Positions 1-8,780 of a stretch of 64,000 nucleotides of DNA are shown in pieces; within the stretch, counting starts at the first letter, position 1, and the number at the start of each line of letters is the position of its first letter. The notes under the pieces were generated by a model. It did not search any database, had not been told where the DNA came from, and was given only the letters and a program-made list of their open reading frames with translations. The position numbers and the translations under genes are program-made. The stretch lies in NCBI RefSeq assembly GCF_000936425.1, contig NZ_AVFK01000012.1, positions 1 through 64,000 on the forward strand, written 5' to 3'. The DNA comes from Skermanella aerolata KACC 11604. GTDB lineage: Bacteria; Pseudomonadota; Alphaproteobacteria; Azospirillales; Azospirillaceae.

Positions 1-84
1 CCAGAGGAATCCTCAATCGACGAGTCAATCTTCAATGCCGTTGGTATTAGTCCGAATTTCGGAGCCGTCGCGCACTAAAGTTAT

Positions 85-321
85 TCAAGCTTCCGCACCT
101 TCCGGACTGACGCGGGTTGGGATTGCGCGGACGGTACCGTTTCTGCGCCTGACCATCACATCGACGTCATGGCCCAGGCGCCGGACCCGAGCCGCATCCC
201 ACAATGCGGATTTGAGTGCTTCCTTCCGCGTCGGGAACCATCCGCATCCGCTGTCGCCGCAGCCGGAGATAGTCCAGTGAGTTTCCTGCCGATCGACGAC
301 ATAGACGATATGAGCAACCAT
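85..321 (-). CDS. Small DUF2188-like protein
   Basis: A 78-residue soluble protein of unknown function. The middle has the layout of DUF2188-type proteins: a short strand-rich start, a WFPTRKEAL segment resembling their 'pattern-then-helix' element, and a basic C-terminal strand (VMVRRRNGTVRAIP). The ATG at 321 is chosen because a GGGAGG ribosome site lies just upstream; in-frame starts further upstream have none. The gene is divergent from the alcohol dehydrogenase at 536, and the shared gap carries two FNR-like boxes, so oxygen-dependent expression is plausible. The family assignment rests on pattern only and is tentative. Confidence 0.6.
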   Translation of the reverse strand: MVAHIVYVVDRQETHWTISGCGDSGCGWFPTRKEALKSALWDAARVRRLGHDVDVMVRRRNGTVRAIPTRVSPEGAEA

Positions 322-390
322 CTCAGCCCTCCCACAGGCCATATGCTTAATCTTTGGTAACCATAATTCGCCATAATTGGGAAAACTACG

Positions 391-404
391 TTGATCCAGA
401 TCAA
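391..404. promoter_or_regulatory. FNR/ANR/FixK-type box 1 (TTGATCCAGATCAA)
   Basis: A perfect TTGAT-N4-ATCAA palindrome in the gap between two divergent genes. It matches the established consensus for FNR/ANR/FixK oxygen-responsive regulators. Its centre is about 76 bp from the minus-strand start codon at 321, which allows a class II promoter (centre near -41) for that gene. Two direct copies of CCATAATT sit beside it at 361-380. Confidence 0.7.
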
Positions 405-436
405 GTGACCCCGATCGAATACGGCAAGCAACCTGG

Positions 437-450
437 TTAATATAGATCAA
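437..450. promoter_or_regulatory. FNR/ANR/FixK-type box 2 (TTAATATAGATCAA)
   Basis: A second FNR-like palindrome with one mismatch to TTGAT-N4-ATCAA, 46 bp centre to centre from box 1. It is placed to serve the plus-strand alcohol dehydrogenase, with a start site expected near 485 and the ATG at 536. The pairing of a perfect and a near-perfect box is stronger evidence than either alone. Confidence 0.5.
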
Positions 451-535
451 AGCTCCCTCTTCATCGGCGCGGCACGATGCGGTCCGCCCCGTCCAACCGG
501 GGGACGAGTGCCGGAGGAAGAGTGGAGAAAAGCCG

Positions 536-1519
536 ATGAAAGCGATGATCCTAAAGGAGCAACGCACTCTCCTGACGCTCGCCGAAGTGCCCGATCCGAT
601 CCCCGCTCCCGAACAGCTTCTCATCAGGGTTCATAGTTGCGCCGTCTGCCGCACCGACCTTCACGTGATCGACGGCGAGTTGCCCAGCCCCAAGCTGCCG
701 CTGATCCCCGGCCATGAAATCATTGGGACCGTCCTCGCCAAAGGCTCCGCCGTCGATCGCTTCGCTCCGGGAGACCGCGTTGGCGTTCCATGGCTGGGCT
801 GGACTTGCGGCACCTGTCCCTGGTGCCTGTCCGGACGGGAGAACCTGTGCGACAGCGCCCGCTATACCGGCTATCAGATCGACGGCGGCTATGCCGAAAT
901 GACCGTGGCCGATGCCCGCTTCTGCTTTCCCATCGCCGGATCGTACCTGGACGACGAAGCCGCCCCCCTGATGTGCGCAGGCCTGATCGGCTACCGCGCT
1001 CTGCGCATGGCGGGGGACGTGGAACGCCTCGGCCTGTACGGCTTCGGCGCGGCAGCCCATATCATAGCACAGGTCGCTCGCCACCAGGGTCGCGACGTCT
1101 ATGCCTTCACGCGGCCGGGCGACGCGGCGGCCCAGCGCTTGGCCCTCGACCTCGGCGCATCCTGGGCCGGAGGATCGGACGAACAGGCTCCCGTCCTGCT
1201 CGACGCCGCCATCATCTTCGCACCTGCCGGCGCCCTCGTCCCGACGGCGCTCCGCGCCGTGGCGAAGGGTGGCACCGTCGTTTGCGCCGGGATCCATATG
1301 AGCGACATACCGGCCTTCCCCTACGACATCCTGTGGGGAGAGCGCGTCGTCCGCTCCGTTGCCAACCTGACGCGGCGAGACGGCGAGGAGTTCCTGACGC
1401 TGGCGCCGACCATCCCGGTCAGGACCCATGTCACGACATTCGATCTTGCCCAGGCGAACGATGCCATTGTGGCACTCCGCTCCGGCACCATCACCGGCGC
1501 TGCCGTGCTCACGCTTTGA
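536..1519 (+). CDS. Zinc-dependent alcohol dehydrogenase
   Basis: A medium-chain, zinc-dependent NAD(P)-linked alcohol dehydrogenase of 327 residues, close to the length of the bacterial AdhP/AdhA group. Catalytic-zinc ligands are visible as C38 and the GHE pair at 60-61; structural-zinc cysteines are at 91, 94, 97 and 105; the nucleotide-binding turn is GFGAAAH. The reaction is interconversion of an alcohol and an aldehyde in the cytoplasm. An AGGAAGAG-like ribosome site precedes the ATG. Two FNR-like boxes upstream suggest induction at low oxygen, which suits a fermentative alcohol dehydrogenase. Substrate is not determined by the sequence. Confidence 0.88.
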   Translation: MKAMILKEQRTLLTLAEVPDPIPAPEQLLIRVHSCAVCRTDLHVIDGELPSPKLPLIPGHEIIGTVLAKGSAVDRFAPGDRVGVPWLGWTCGTCPWCLSGRENLCDSARYTGYQIDGGYAEMTVADARFCFPIAGSYLDDEAAPLMCAGLIGYRALRMAGDVERLGLYGFGAAAHIIAQVARHQGRDVYAFTRPGDAAAQRLALDLGASWAGGSDEQAPVLLDAAIIFAPAGALVPTALRAVAKGGTVVCAGIHMSDIPAFPYDILWGERVVRSVANLTRRDGEEFLTLAPTIPVRTHVTTFDLAQANDAIVALRSGTITGAAVLTL

Positions 1520-1734
1520 ATTTAATTCCGCAGTCGTGCCGAGGTAACTCAAGTGCAATATTCGCGGAAAATCAGCAGTACACCGGCACAAACTACTGCA
1601 TAAAACTCTATAGTGGCATTGTAACCGAGATGCGATTACAGAGATTTTCAAGAAATCAGGTTATAAGTATCACCTGAAATCAATAACTCTGCATCTGTGT
1701 TCAATGAGCTTCCTCCGTGGAGACCGAGATTACA

Positions 1735-2478
1735 ATGCGATTCCCCAGCAGCGTGTCGAAGATCAGGAAGCCGGCATTTCGCCACATGTTGTTGGTGATC
1801 CCTGCCGTCATGGGGATTTCGGCTTGTGCCAGCGAGAAGACGGTGATCATGGATTGCTGGGTGATCAAGGACCGGGAACTGGCGGCCGCGAAGCAGCAAG
1901 GCAAGTGCATCGACCCATTCGAAACCTATGTCGAAGTCGTCCCACCGCCTCCTGTTCCCGTTCCAGCAACGAACGGTCGGGATAGAGCGCCGGTTGTATC
2001 GGTCAATAGAAGCGAGACAGGTGGAGCCGCTGGATCGGAAACCAGCCCGGCGAGTTCGGCGAACAGCACTGGCGGTTCGAGCGCAAGCGGATCAGGTAAT
2101 TCCAGTGGAGGGGCAAACAGCGGGTCCGCCAGCAGGAGCGGTAGCAGCAGCAATGGAAGCAGCGGTAGCAGTGGAGGAAGTGGCAGCGGCGGCGACAGCA
2201 ACAGTGGAAGCAGCGGCGGCAGTGGTGGCGGCAAAGGCGGCAGCAGTGGAAGCGGTAGCGGTAGCGGCAAAGGTGGCAGCAGTGGAAGCGGTGGCGGGAG
2301 TGGAAGCAGCAGCGGCAGTGGTGGCGGCAAAGGCGGCAGCGGCGGCCATGGTGGAGGCAGTGGAAGTGGCGGCGGCGGCAGTGGTGGGGGCGGTGGTAAT
2401 AGCGGGAGCGGCGGTGGAAGCAGCGGCGGCCACGGTGGTGGTGGCAATGGCGGCGGACACGGCGGCGGAAAGAAGTAA
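1735..2478 (+). CDS. Gly/Ser-rich lipoprotein
   Basis: The N-terminus has basic residues, a hydrophobic stretch (MLLVIPAVMGIS) and a lipobox-like ISAC, so export and lipidation are likely. A short cysteine-containing segment (MDCWVIKDRE) and a proline run follow. The last 140 or so residues are almost only Gly and Ser with a few Lys and His, encoded by GGY/AGY triplet repeats. No family recognised. The ATG at 1735 is preferred over a GTG at 1717 because a GGAG lies 12 nt before it and the signal peptide then starts normally. The triplet tract may vary in length between strains. Confidence 0.6.
   Translation: MRFPSSVSKIRKPAFRHMLLVIPAVMGISACASEKTVIMDCWVIKDRELAAAKQQGKCIDPFETYVEVVPPPPVPVPATNGRDRAPVVSVNRSETGGAAGSETSPASSANSTGGSSASGSGNSSGGANSGSASRSGSSSNGSSGSSGGSGSGGDSNSGSSGGSGGGKGGSSGSGSGSGKGGSSGSGGGSGSSSGSGGGKGGSGGHGGGSGSGGGGSGGGGGNSGSGGGSSGGHGGGGNGGGHGGGKK
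2090..2475 (+). repeat. GGY/AGY triplet-repeat tract (Gly/Ser-coding)
   Basis: Low-complexity stretch built from GGC/GGT/GGA/AGC/AGT triplets. It keeps several frames free of stops, so long frames on either strand here are artefacts. Triplet units preserve the reading frame when copy number changes. Confidence 0.85.
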
Positions 2479-2600
2479 AAGCCTTCGCGAAACGGTTACG
2501 CCGCTCCAGCAGCCCCGTGGCGGGCTATCGGCACGATGTCTGGCATTTCCGACCGATCAAGCTTCGATGCCGCTGGTACTACAAACTTCAGACAACAAAA

Positions 2601-2622
2601 AAGGGCGGCCGAAGCCGCCCTT
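2601..2622 (-). terminator. Rho-independent terminator of the cold-shock gene
   Basis: A 9-bp perfect stem, AAGGGCGGC/GCCGCCCTT, closing a four-base loop that reads TTCG on the minus strand (the stable UUCG tetraloop). On the minus strand it is followed by a T-run. It sits 25 bp past the cold-shock stop codon. T-runs on both sides mean it could also work from the other direction. Confidence 0.85.
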
Positions 2623-2646
2623 TTCTTGTACCAAGTCCCGCAGCGC

Positions 2647-2856
2647 TTAGAGGGCGCGCAGGTTCTCGGCAGAGGTCTTGCCACGACGCGGATCGGTGAC
2701 AGCTTCGAAGGAGACCTTCTGGCCTTCCTGAAGGTTGCCAAGACCGGCGCGCTCGACAGCGGAGATGTGGACGAACACGTCAGACGCGCCGTCATCCGGC
2801 TGGATGAAGCCAAAACCCTTGGTGGAATTAAACCACTTAACAGTACCGGTAGCCAT
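2647..2856 (-). CDS. Cold-shock protein (CspA family)
   Basis: A 69-residue single cold-shock domain with both RNA-binding motifs: KGFGFI (RNP1) and VFVHIS (RNP2). Such proteins bind single-stranded RNA and DNA and act as RNA chaperones. The length is exactly that of the family. It is monocistronic, followed by a clear terminator. The roughly 270-bp gap upstream (2857-3128) probably holds its promoter and a 5' leader, since leaders are often long in cold-shock genes; no specific structure was identified. Which paralogue this is, and whether cold induces it, cannot be told here. Confidence 0.95.
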   Translation of the reverse strand: MATGTVKWFNSTKGFGFIQPDDGASDVFVHISAVERAGLGNLQEGQKVSFEAVTDPRRGKTSAENLRAL

Positions 2857-3128
2857 GGGTCAGTTCCCTTGATGGCGTTGCCCCACACGACATGTGAGAG
2901 GCATCAAATTCACTACAGGGAGAGACCCAGACCCACGGATGGGGCTGAAGAACGCATAGCCCAGAGCAACACTCGACGTAAGTAAGATGGGTCAAAACGA
3001 CCCCTCGCACAAGTGAAAATTTACCATCCAATCCAATTTGCGTAGCTGTCCGGCGGCCCTCCGCCGTCACCGTCAGCCTCCGACCATTGCCCCGAGCGCT
3101 ATGCAGCACCTCCCGAAATCCGCTTCTC

Positions 3129-3614
3129 TCACATGCCACCCGCCATCTCAGCACCGGAGTCCACCACCACGACGCGGAAGAGCTTGCCATCGTTGCTTTT
3201 GCTGCCGCTCCCGGCACCGCGTCCACCCTCGAAGCGGATCACACGCTGATGCACGGGCTGGCCGCTCCACTGGTCGTAGACGCGGATGCCTGTTCTGTCC
3301 TGGGAAAGGTAGACGGCCGCGTGATTGCCGGTTTCCGGCGTGTATGTGCCGTCGGACTCGAAGGTGGCGATGACCGTGCCCGGAGGGATGGCATCGTTTC
3401 CGCGTACCCAGGCCCCTGCCCGCCACGCTGTGGTCCGGGGAGCCGCCGCTGCGGTCTGGACGAACCGCACGCAGTGGCCGTCGCCGACCACCCGGCCGGC
3501 GAAAGCCTGCGGGTTATCCGCCAGATAGCTCCGGCCGCTGAATGTCTGCGTTCCGGCGCAGCCGGTCAGCGCACAAACGAAAAGGGCGGCGCGAACGATG
3601 CCCATTCCCGGCAT
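3129..3614 (-). CDS. BPSL0067-family lipoprotein, probable NlpC/P60- or CHAP-like
   Basis: A 161-residue exported protein with a lipobox-like LTGC near residue 18. The body matches the pattern of the BPSL0067 family: a YLADNPQAFAG opening, GDGHCVRFVQ with the putative catalytic Cys, and GNHAAVYLSQD with the putative catalytic His, followed by VYDQW. This Cys/His spacing resembles peptidoglycan amidases and peptidases of the NlpC/P60 or CHAP type, so a cell-wall role is inferred; some relatives have been linked to secreted effectors. No immunity gene or secretion locus lies nearby. Function is unproven. Confidence 0.7.
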   Translation of the reverse strand: MPGMGIVRAALFVCALTGCAGTQTFSGRSYLADNPQAFAGRVVGDGHCVRFVQTAAAAPRTTAWRAGAWVRGNDAIPPGTVIATFESDGTYTPETGNHAAVYLSQDRTGIRVYDQWSGQPVHQRVIRFEGGRGAGSGSKSNDGKLFRVVVVDSGAEMAGGM

Positions 3615-3694
3615 AAGGCCGATCTCCCCTTGATGCGTCAGGGAGTTACTATAGCGGCTTGGCGAGCGTTTGGCAGTGCCTCAGACCAACTGCC

Positions 3695-4330
3695 TCAGAC
3701 CAGCTGAATAAACGGCTCTTCCCCGGAGTCCCCGATACCCCACAACTCGCCCTTTTCCAGGTTGAACCACCAGCCATGGAGCGTCAGATTTCCAGCCTCG
3801 ACCCGCTCGCGCACCCAAGGGAACGTCATCAGGTTCTCAAGGGAGACCTTCAGTCCGGCCTGCTCGACCAGACGGCTGCCTTCAGGCCCAGTAATCGCCT
3901 CATGCCCGATGCAATCACAGGCGCGTTCCGCGATCGAAACCCAGGGCGCGATAAACTCGCGGTCCGGCTTTTCGCCCCATGACGCCTTGCGGAGCACGTC
4001 CATGCCGCCGCAGCGCGAGTGCCCCAGCACGACGATGTGCGCCACCTTCAGGTCCCGCACCGCGAATTCCAGCGCGGCGCTGGTGCCGTGGTAATTGTCG
4101 TCGGGCGCGTAGGGTGGCACGAGGTTGGCGACGTTACGGACGACGAACAACTCGCCCGGCTGGGAGTTCAGCAGCAGGGCCGGATCGACCCGCGAGTCCG
4201 AGCATGCGATCATCAGGACTTCGGGCTGCTGGCCGTTGTTCACCAACGCCTCGTACAGGGCTGGGCGCTGCTCGAAATTGGTCACGCGGAACGCTTTGAA
4301 CCCGGCAACCAGACTATCGATCACAGACAT
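3695..4330 (-). CDS. Beta-class carbonic anhydrase
   Basis: Reversible hydration of CO2 to bicarbonate by a zinc enzyme. Of 211 residues, the zinc ligands C43, H104 and C107 and the D45-R47 dyad are visible within CSDSRVDP and GHSRCGG. Length and order fit bacterial beta-carbonic anhydrases. The ATG at 4330 has a GGAAGGGAAG ribosome site; an upstream TTG has none. It probably supplies bicarbonate for carboxylases or adjusts pH. It appears to be transcribed alone. Confidence 0.95.
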   Translation of the reverse strand: MSVIDSLVAGFKAFRVTNFEQRPALYEALVNNGQQPEVLMIACSDSRVDPALLLNSQPGELFVVRNVANLVPPYAPDDNYHGTSAALEFAVRDLKVAHIVVLGHSRCGGMDVLRKASWGEKPDREFIAPWVSIAERACDCIGHEAITGPEGSRLVEQAGLKVSLENLMTFPWVRERVEAGNLTLHGWWFNLEKGELWGIGDSGEEPFIQLV

Positions 4331-4501
4331 CGTCTTCCCTTCCAACAACAGTTACGCCCGTCCGCAAGCCACGTACCTGATACCGTATCGCATGCCGGCC
4401 ATCCTATGCCGCAGCGATACCGCAGTGCGGCAGGTGACTGATTACCGCATCTTCGCCCCGTACAAAAGTTATATCCTTTCAGTACCCCGCCCGGATCGCT
4501 C

Positions 4502-7165
4502 TCAACTCCGCCTCCCACCCTGCTTGTGCAGAAGGTTTGCGACCAGCCCTGTCCAGCCCGTCTGATGCGAGGCGCCCAGACCCACGCCGGTATCTCCATG
4601 AAAATACTCATGGAACCAAATATAGCTGGAGAAGTGCGGGTCGGCCTGCAAGCGGTGTTCCCGTCCGTGGATCGGCCGGGCACCCTGCTCGTTCCGCAGG
4701 AACAGCCGGGTCAGCCGCACGGAAACCTCGTCCGCGACGTCGCGCAGCGGCATCAGGCACCCCGAACCCGTCGGACATTCCACCAGGAAATCGTTGCCGT
4801 AATAGCCGTGGAACCGCTCCAGCGCCTCGACGATCAGGTAGTTCATCGGAAACCACACAGGTCCGCGCCAGTTCGAGTTCCCGCCGAACATATAGGTCTG
4901 GCTCTCGCCCGGCTCGTAGCCGACGCTGATCCTTTCGTGCTCGGTCTCGAACACGTAGGGCGCATCGGCATGGACCCGCGACATCGACCGGATGCCGTAG
5001 TCGGACAGGAACTCCGCCGGGTCCAGCATCCGCACCAGCAGGCGCTTCATCCGGTGCCCGCGCAGCAACGACAGCAGCCGCCGCTCGCCCACGCCCGGTT
5101 CATCCCAGCGCGAAACAAGATCGGCCAAGTCGGTGCGCCGGCTCAGAAAAAGGTCCAGCCGCCGGGCGAAGCGCGGCAGGCGGCGCAGCATGTCCGGTTC
5201 GATCGTCTCGACCGCGAACAATGGGATCAGCCCGACCATGGAGCGAAGCTTCAACTCGTGCATCGTGCCGTCCGGCAGGTTCAGCACATCGTGGAAGAAC
5301 TTGTCGGACTCGCTCCACAGTCCGATGCCGCGCTCGCCGATGTTGTTCAGGGCTTGTGCGATGTAAAGAAAGTGCTCGAAGAACTTGCTCGCAATATCTT
5401 GAAATACATCGTCTTCCAGCGCCAGCTCCAGTGCTATCCGCATCAGCTTCAGCGCGAACATCGCCATCCACGCCGTGCCGTCGGCCTGATCCAGATAGCC
5501 GCCAGTCGGCAGCGGCCGGCTCCGGTCGAACACTCCAATATTGTCCAGCCCGAGGAAACCGCCCTGGAAGACGTTCCGCCCCTGCGCGTCCTTGCGGTTC
5601 ACCCACCAGGCGAAGTTCAGCATCAGCTTATGGAAGATACGCTCCAGGAAGACCCGGTCGCCGCGCCCTCCCACCATCTCCCGCTCGATCTCGAACACCC
5701 GCCACGCAGCCCAGGCATGGACGGGAGGATTCACGTCGCCGAAATGCCATTCATAGGCGGGGATCTGGCCGTTGGGGTGCATGTAGTCTTCGGACGTCAG
5801 CAGCAGCAACTGCTGCTTGGCGAAGGCCGGGTCGATCAGTGCCAGCGGCACGCAGTGGAACGCAAGGTCCCACGCCGCGAACCACGGATATTCCCATTTG
5901 TCCGGCATCGAGATGATGTCTTCCGCCGACAGGTGCCGCCAGTCGGAGTTCCGCCCGTGCTGCCGTTCCGGCGGAGGCGGGGGCATCGTCGGATCGCCGC
6001 GCAGCCAGCGGTAGACGTCGAACTTGTAGAACTGCTTGTTCCAGATCATGCCGGCAAAGGCCTGCCGCTGCACCAGCCGGGCGTCCTCGTCCTCGATATG
6101 CTTTTGCAACTCGGCATAGAAGCGATCGGCCTCCGCCCGCCGCAGGTCGACCAGCGCGTCGAACCCGGTGAACGGCGGCAGGATCGGGTGACCGCGCATC
6201 AGCCGTACGCGGACGGTCCACTTCTCCCCCGGCTCCAGCGTCCGGACATGCCACGCCCCGACCTTGGTCCCCGGCCCCTTGGGCCGGACGGCATCCTTCC
6301 AGCCGCCGACGATCCTGTCATGCAGACCGTCCTTGTAGACGCCCGCTTCCGGCGGCATCCCGAAGGCGTAGGGATTGCTCTCGTTCTCGCAGAACAGAAG
6401 CTCGGCGTCCGGCTCCACGTGGAAGGTGTATTCGCCCAGCATGCGGTGCTCGGCCGACACGGAATCCAGCGCTTCCGCCGACATCGCCGGCTTCGGGTGC
6501 CCTTCCCGCCAGGACCAGTGGTTGGCGAACCAGAGCTGGGGAACGACGTGCAGGGGCGCCGGGTCCGGCCCCCGGTTATGGACGGTCACCCGCATCAGGA
6601 TATCGGCCTCGTCCGCCTTGGCGTATTCCACGAAGACGTCGAAGTAGCGATCCTCGGCCAGGATGCCGGTATCGATCAGCTCGAACTCGCCCTCCGCCCG
6701 CGCCCGGCCCCGGTTGGCCGCGCGCAGTTCCTCATAGGGAAAGCGGCGCTGCGGGTACTTGTAGAGCATGCGCAGGTAGGCATGCGAGGGCACGGCGTCC
6801 AGATGCCAGTAAAGCTCCTTGACGTCCTCGCCGTGGCTGCCTTCCGGCCCCGACAGCCCGAACAGCCGCTCCTTCAGGATCGGGTCCTCGCCGTTCCACA
6901 GCGCCAATGCAAGACACAGCCGCTGCGTCGCATCGCAGAACCCCGCCAGCCCGTCCTCACCCCAGCGATACGCCCGCGAGCAGGCCTGCTCGTAGGTCAC
7001 GTGGTTCCAGGCTTCGCCGTCGGCGCTATAGTCCTCGCGCACCGTGCCCCACTGCCGGTCGCTCAGGTAAGGTCCCCAAAGCTGCCAATTCCGCAGGCCT
7101 TGTGCCTGTTCCTTGAGCCGAAGCCGTTCCGGGTCGAGCCCGTTGGTGGCGTGGGGAGCCATCAT
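4502..7165 (-). CDS. GH63-type glucosidase (MGH1-like)
   Basis: An 887-residue cytoplasmic protein, with no signal peptide, of the (alpha/alpha)6-barrel glucosidase type related to GH63 and mannosylglycerate hydrolases. Recognisable blocks are QLWFANHWSW in the N-terminal domain, WEYPWFAAWDLAFHC with catalytic-region Trp and Asp residues, and a C-terminal WRGPVWFPMNYL block typical of the barrel. The substrate is unknown; an intracellular alpha-glucoside or glycosylated compatible solute is a reasonable guess. The start at 7165 (or 7162, two ATGs in a row) follows a GAGAGGCGGA ribosome site. It is divergent from the FGGY kinase at 7266, with a 100-bp gap. Confidence 0.8.
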   Translation of the reverse strand: MMAPHATNGLDPERLRLKEQAQGLRNWQLWGPYLSDRQWGTVREDYSADGEAWNHVTYEQACSRAYRWGEDGLAGFCDATQRLCLALALWNGEDPILKERLFGLSGPEGSHGEDVKELYWHLDAVPSHAYLRMLYKYPQRRFPYEELRAANRGRARAEGEFELIDTGILAEDRYFDVFVEYAKADEADILMRVTVHNRGPDPAPLHVVPQLWFANHWSWREGHPKPAMSAEALDSVSAEHRMLGEYTFHVEPDAELLFCENESNPYAFGMPPEAGVYKDGLHDRIVGGWKDAVRPKGPGTKVGAWHVRTLEPGEKWTVRVRLMRGHPILPPFTGFDALVDLRRAEADRFYAELQKHIEDEDARLVQRQAFAGMIWNKQFYKFDVYRWLRGDPTMPPPPPERQHGRNSDWRHLSAEDIISMPDKWEYPWFAAWDLAFHCVPLALIDPAFAKQQLLLLTSEDYMHPNGQIPAYEWHFGDVNPPVHAWAAWRVFEIEREMVGGRGDRVFLERIFHKLMLNFAWWVNRKDAQGRNVFQGGFLGLDNIGVFDRSRPLPTGGYLDQADGTAWMAMFALKLMRIALELALEDDVFQDIASKFFEHFLYIAQALNNIGERGIGLWSESDKFFHDVLNLPDGTMHELKLRSMVGLIPLFAVETIEPDMLRRLPRFARRLDLFLSRRTDLADLVSRWDEPGVGERRLLSLLRGHRMKRLLVRMLDPAEFLSDYGIRSMSRVHADAPYVFETEHERISVGYEPGESQTYMFGGNSNWRGPVWFPMNYLIVEALERFHGYYGNDFLVECPTGSGCLMPLRDVADEVSVRLTRLFLRNEQGARPIHGREHRLQADPHFSSYIWFHEYFHGDTGVGLGASHQTGWTGLVANLLHKQGGRRS

Positions 7166-7265
7166 GTGGTCCGCCTCTCTACAAATCTTGCGGCTACACA
7201 CACGCAAGAAGCGGGCCATACGGGTGTACACTCAGGCCCTTCGGTATGTTAGGTTTGCCGCCATC

Positions 7266-8780
7266 ATGCAGAACACCGTCATCGGACTCGATCTCAGCAC
7301 CACCACCGCCAAGGCCATCGCCTGGAGCCCGGACGGTCGTCCCGTCGCCGAAGGGCGCGCTCCGCTATCGCTGGAGCGGCCAGAGCCGAATGCCTACGAG
7401 CAGCACCCCGACGCGTGGTGGCACGCGGTTCAAACGGCGCTGGCCGGCGTCACGGCGCAGATCCCAGAAGACAGCGTCGCCGCCGTCGCCGTCGTCAACC
7501 AGCGCGAAACCATTGCGGTCACCGATGCCGACGACAGGCCGTTGCGCCCTGCAATCCTGTGGCTGGACGAGCGCCGCAAGGCGGAGGTTGCGGCGCTGTC
7601 CGCCAAAGTCGGCGTCGAGCGCATGCATGCGCTGACCGGCAAGCCGCTGGACTTCGCGCCGGCAGTCTACAGCCTCGCGTGGCTGGCCGGCGCCGAACCG
7701 GATGTGTTCTCCCGGATCGCCCATGTCTACGACCCGCATGCCTGGATCGTTCGCCAGCTAACCGGTGAGTTCGCCACGAGCTGGGCCAGCGCCGATCCGC
7801 TCGGCGCCTTCGACATTGGCGCTCACGTCTGGGCTGACGATGTGCTTCAAGCGCTTCCGCTGGCGCCGGAGAAATTTCCACGCGCCGCAGCGCCCGGTAC
7901 CGTCATCGGGCAGGTCAGCACATCCGCCGCAGCATCGACCGGTCTTCGCGCCGGTACTCCTGTCGTCTCCGGTGGCGGCGACGGTCAGGCAGGCGGGCTT
8001 GGGACCGGCGTCGCGAAGCCGGGCACGGCGTACCTCAACCTCGGCACCGCCGTCGTCTCAGGCGTCTATGACCGGCAGCCCCGGATCGATCCGGCGTTCC
8101 GGACGATGTGCGCCATCGACCGCGACGGCTACATCCTGGAAACCTCGCTTAGATCGGGAACGTTGCTCGTCAACTCCATGATTCGGCAGGTTTTTGGGCT
8201 GGACCCCGATGCCGATTCCGGCCTCTTCCGCCAGCTGGAGCAGGAAGCAGCATCCGTCCGCCCCGGCAGCGGCGGGTTGCTGCTGCTGCCCTACTGGAAC
8301 GGCGTCATGAACCCTTACTGGGACCAGGACGCACGCGGCTGCCTGCTCGGGCTGTCGCCCGATCATGGCCGGGGAGAGATCTACCGCGCGCTGCTGGAGG
8401 GCATAGCACTCGAGCAAGCCTTCGCCACCAATCGCGTCGCAGCCGCGACCGGTACTCCGGTCGAAAGCTTCGTCGCGATCGGCGGCGGTTCGGCCAGCGA
8501 TCCGTGGTGCCGCATCATGGCCGACATCACCGCCCGCCCTGTCGTCCGCGCCGAAACGGCGGAAGCGTCGAGCCTGGGAGCCGGCATCGCGGCGGCGGTC
8601 GGTGTCAGCTGGTACGGCAGCTTCGCCGAAGCGGCAGCCGCCATGACCCGGACCGGCACGGTGTTCGAGCCCGACGCATCCCTGGCGGATTTCCACGCGG
8701 AACTGCTGGCGCTCTACACCGGTCTGTACCCGCGCCTGCGCGACCTTTATCCCCGGCTGGCCGCTCTCAGCCGGCGCTGA
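7266..8780 (+). CDS. FGGY-family carbohydrate kinase 1
   Basis: ATP-dependent phosphorylation of a sugar or polyol in the cytoplasm. The 504 residues show the FGGY layout: N-terminal GLDLSTTTAKA phosphate-binding loop, a WLDERR segment, and the C-terminal IGGGSASDPWCRI adenosine motif. Xylulokinase-like by length and pattern, but FGGY specificity cannot be read from motifs. It converges with the SDR gene, overlapping its 3' end by 14 bp, and so borders the sugar-import operon that has its own kinase at 16704. It probably serves the same or a related pathway. Confidence 0.88.
   Translation: MQNTVIGLDLSTTTAKAIAWSPDGRPVAEGRAPLSLERPEPNAYEQHPDAWWHAVQTALAGVTAQIPEDSVAAVAVVNQRETIAVTDADDRPLRPAILWLDERRKAEVAALSAKVGVERMHALTGKPLDFAPAVYSLAWLAGAEPDVFSRIAHVYDPHAWIVRQLTGEFATSWASADPLGAFDIGAHVWADDVLQALPLAPEKFPRAAAPGTVIGQVSTSAAASTGLRAGTPVVSGGGDGQAGGLGTGVAKPGTAYLNLGTAVVSGVYDRQPRIDPAFRTMCAIDRDGYILETSLRSGTLLVNSMIRQVFGLDPDADSGLFRQLEQEAASVRPGSGGLLLLPYWNGVMNPYWDQDARGCLLGLSPDHGRGEIYRALLEGIALEQAFATNRVAAATGTPVESFVAIGGGSASDPWCRIMADITARPVVRAETAEASSLGAGIAAAVGVSWYGSFAEAAAAMTRTGTVFEPDASLADFHAELLALYTGLYPRLRDLYPRLAALSRR

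Noticed and set aside
1926-2460. Proline- or alanine-rich open frames opposite the Gly/Ser tract
   Set aside because: Triplet repeats leave several frames open. Only the plus frame with a signal peptide is credible.
4526-7252. A 908-codon open frame on the plus strand
   Set aside because: It is antisense to the GH63-type gene, which has real motifs. High GC makes such long shadow frames common.
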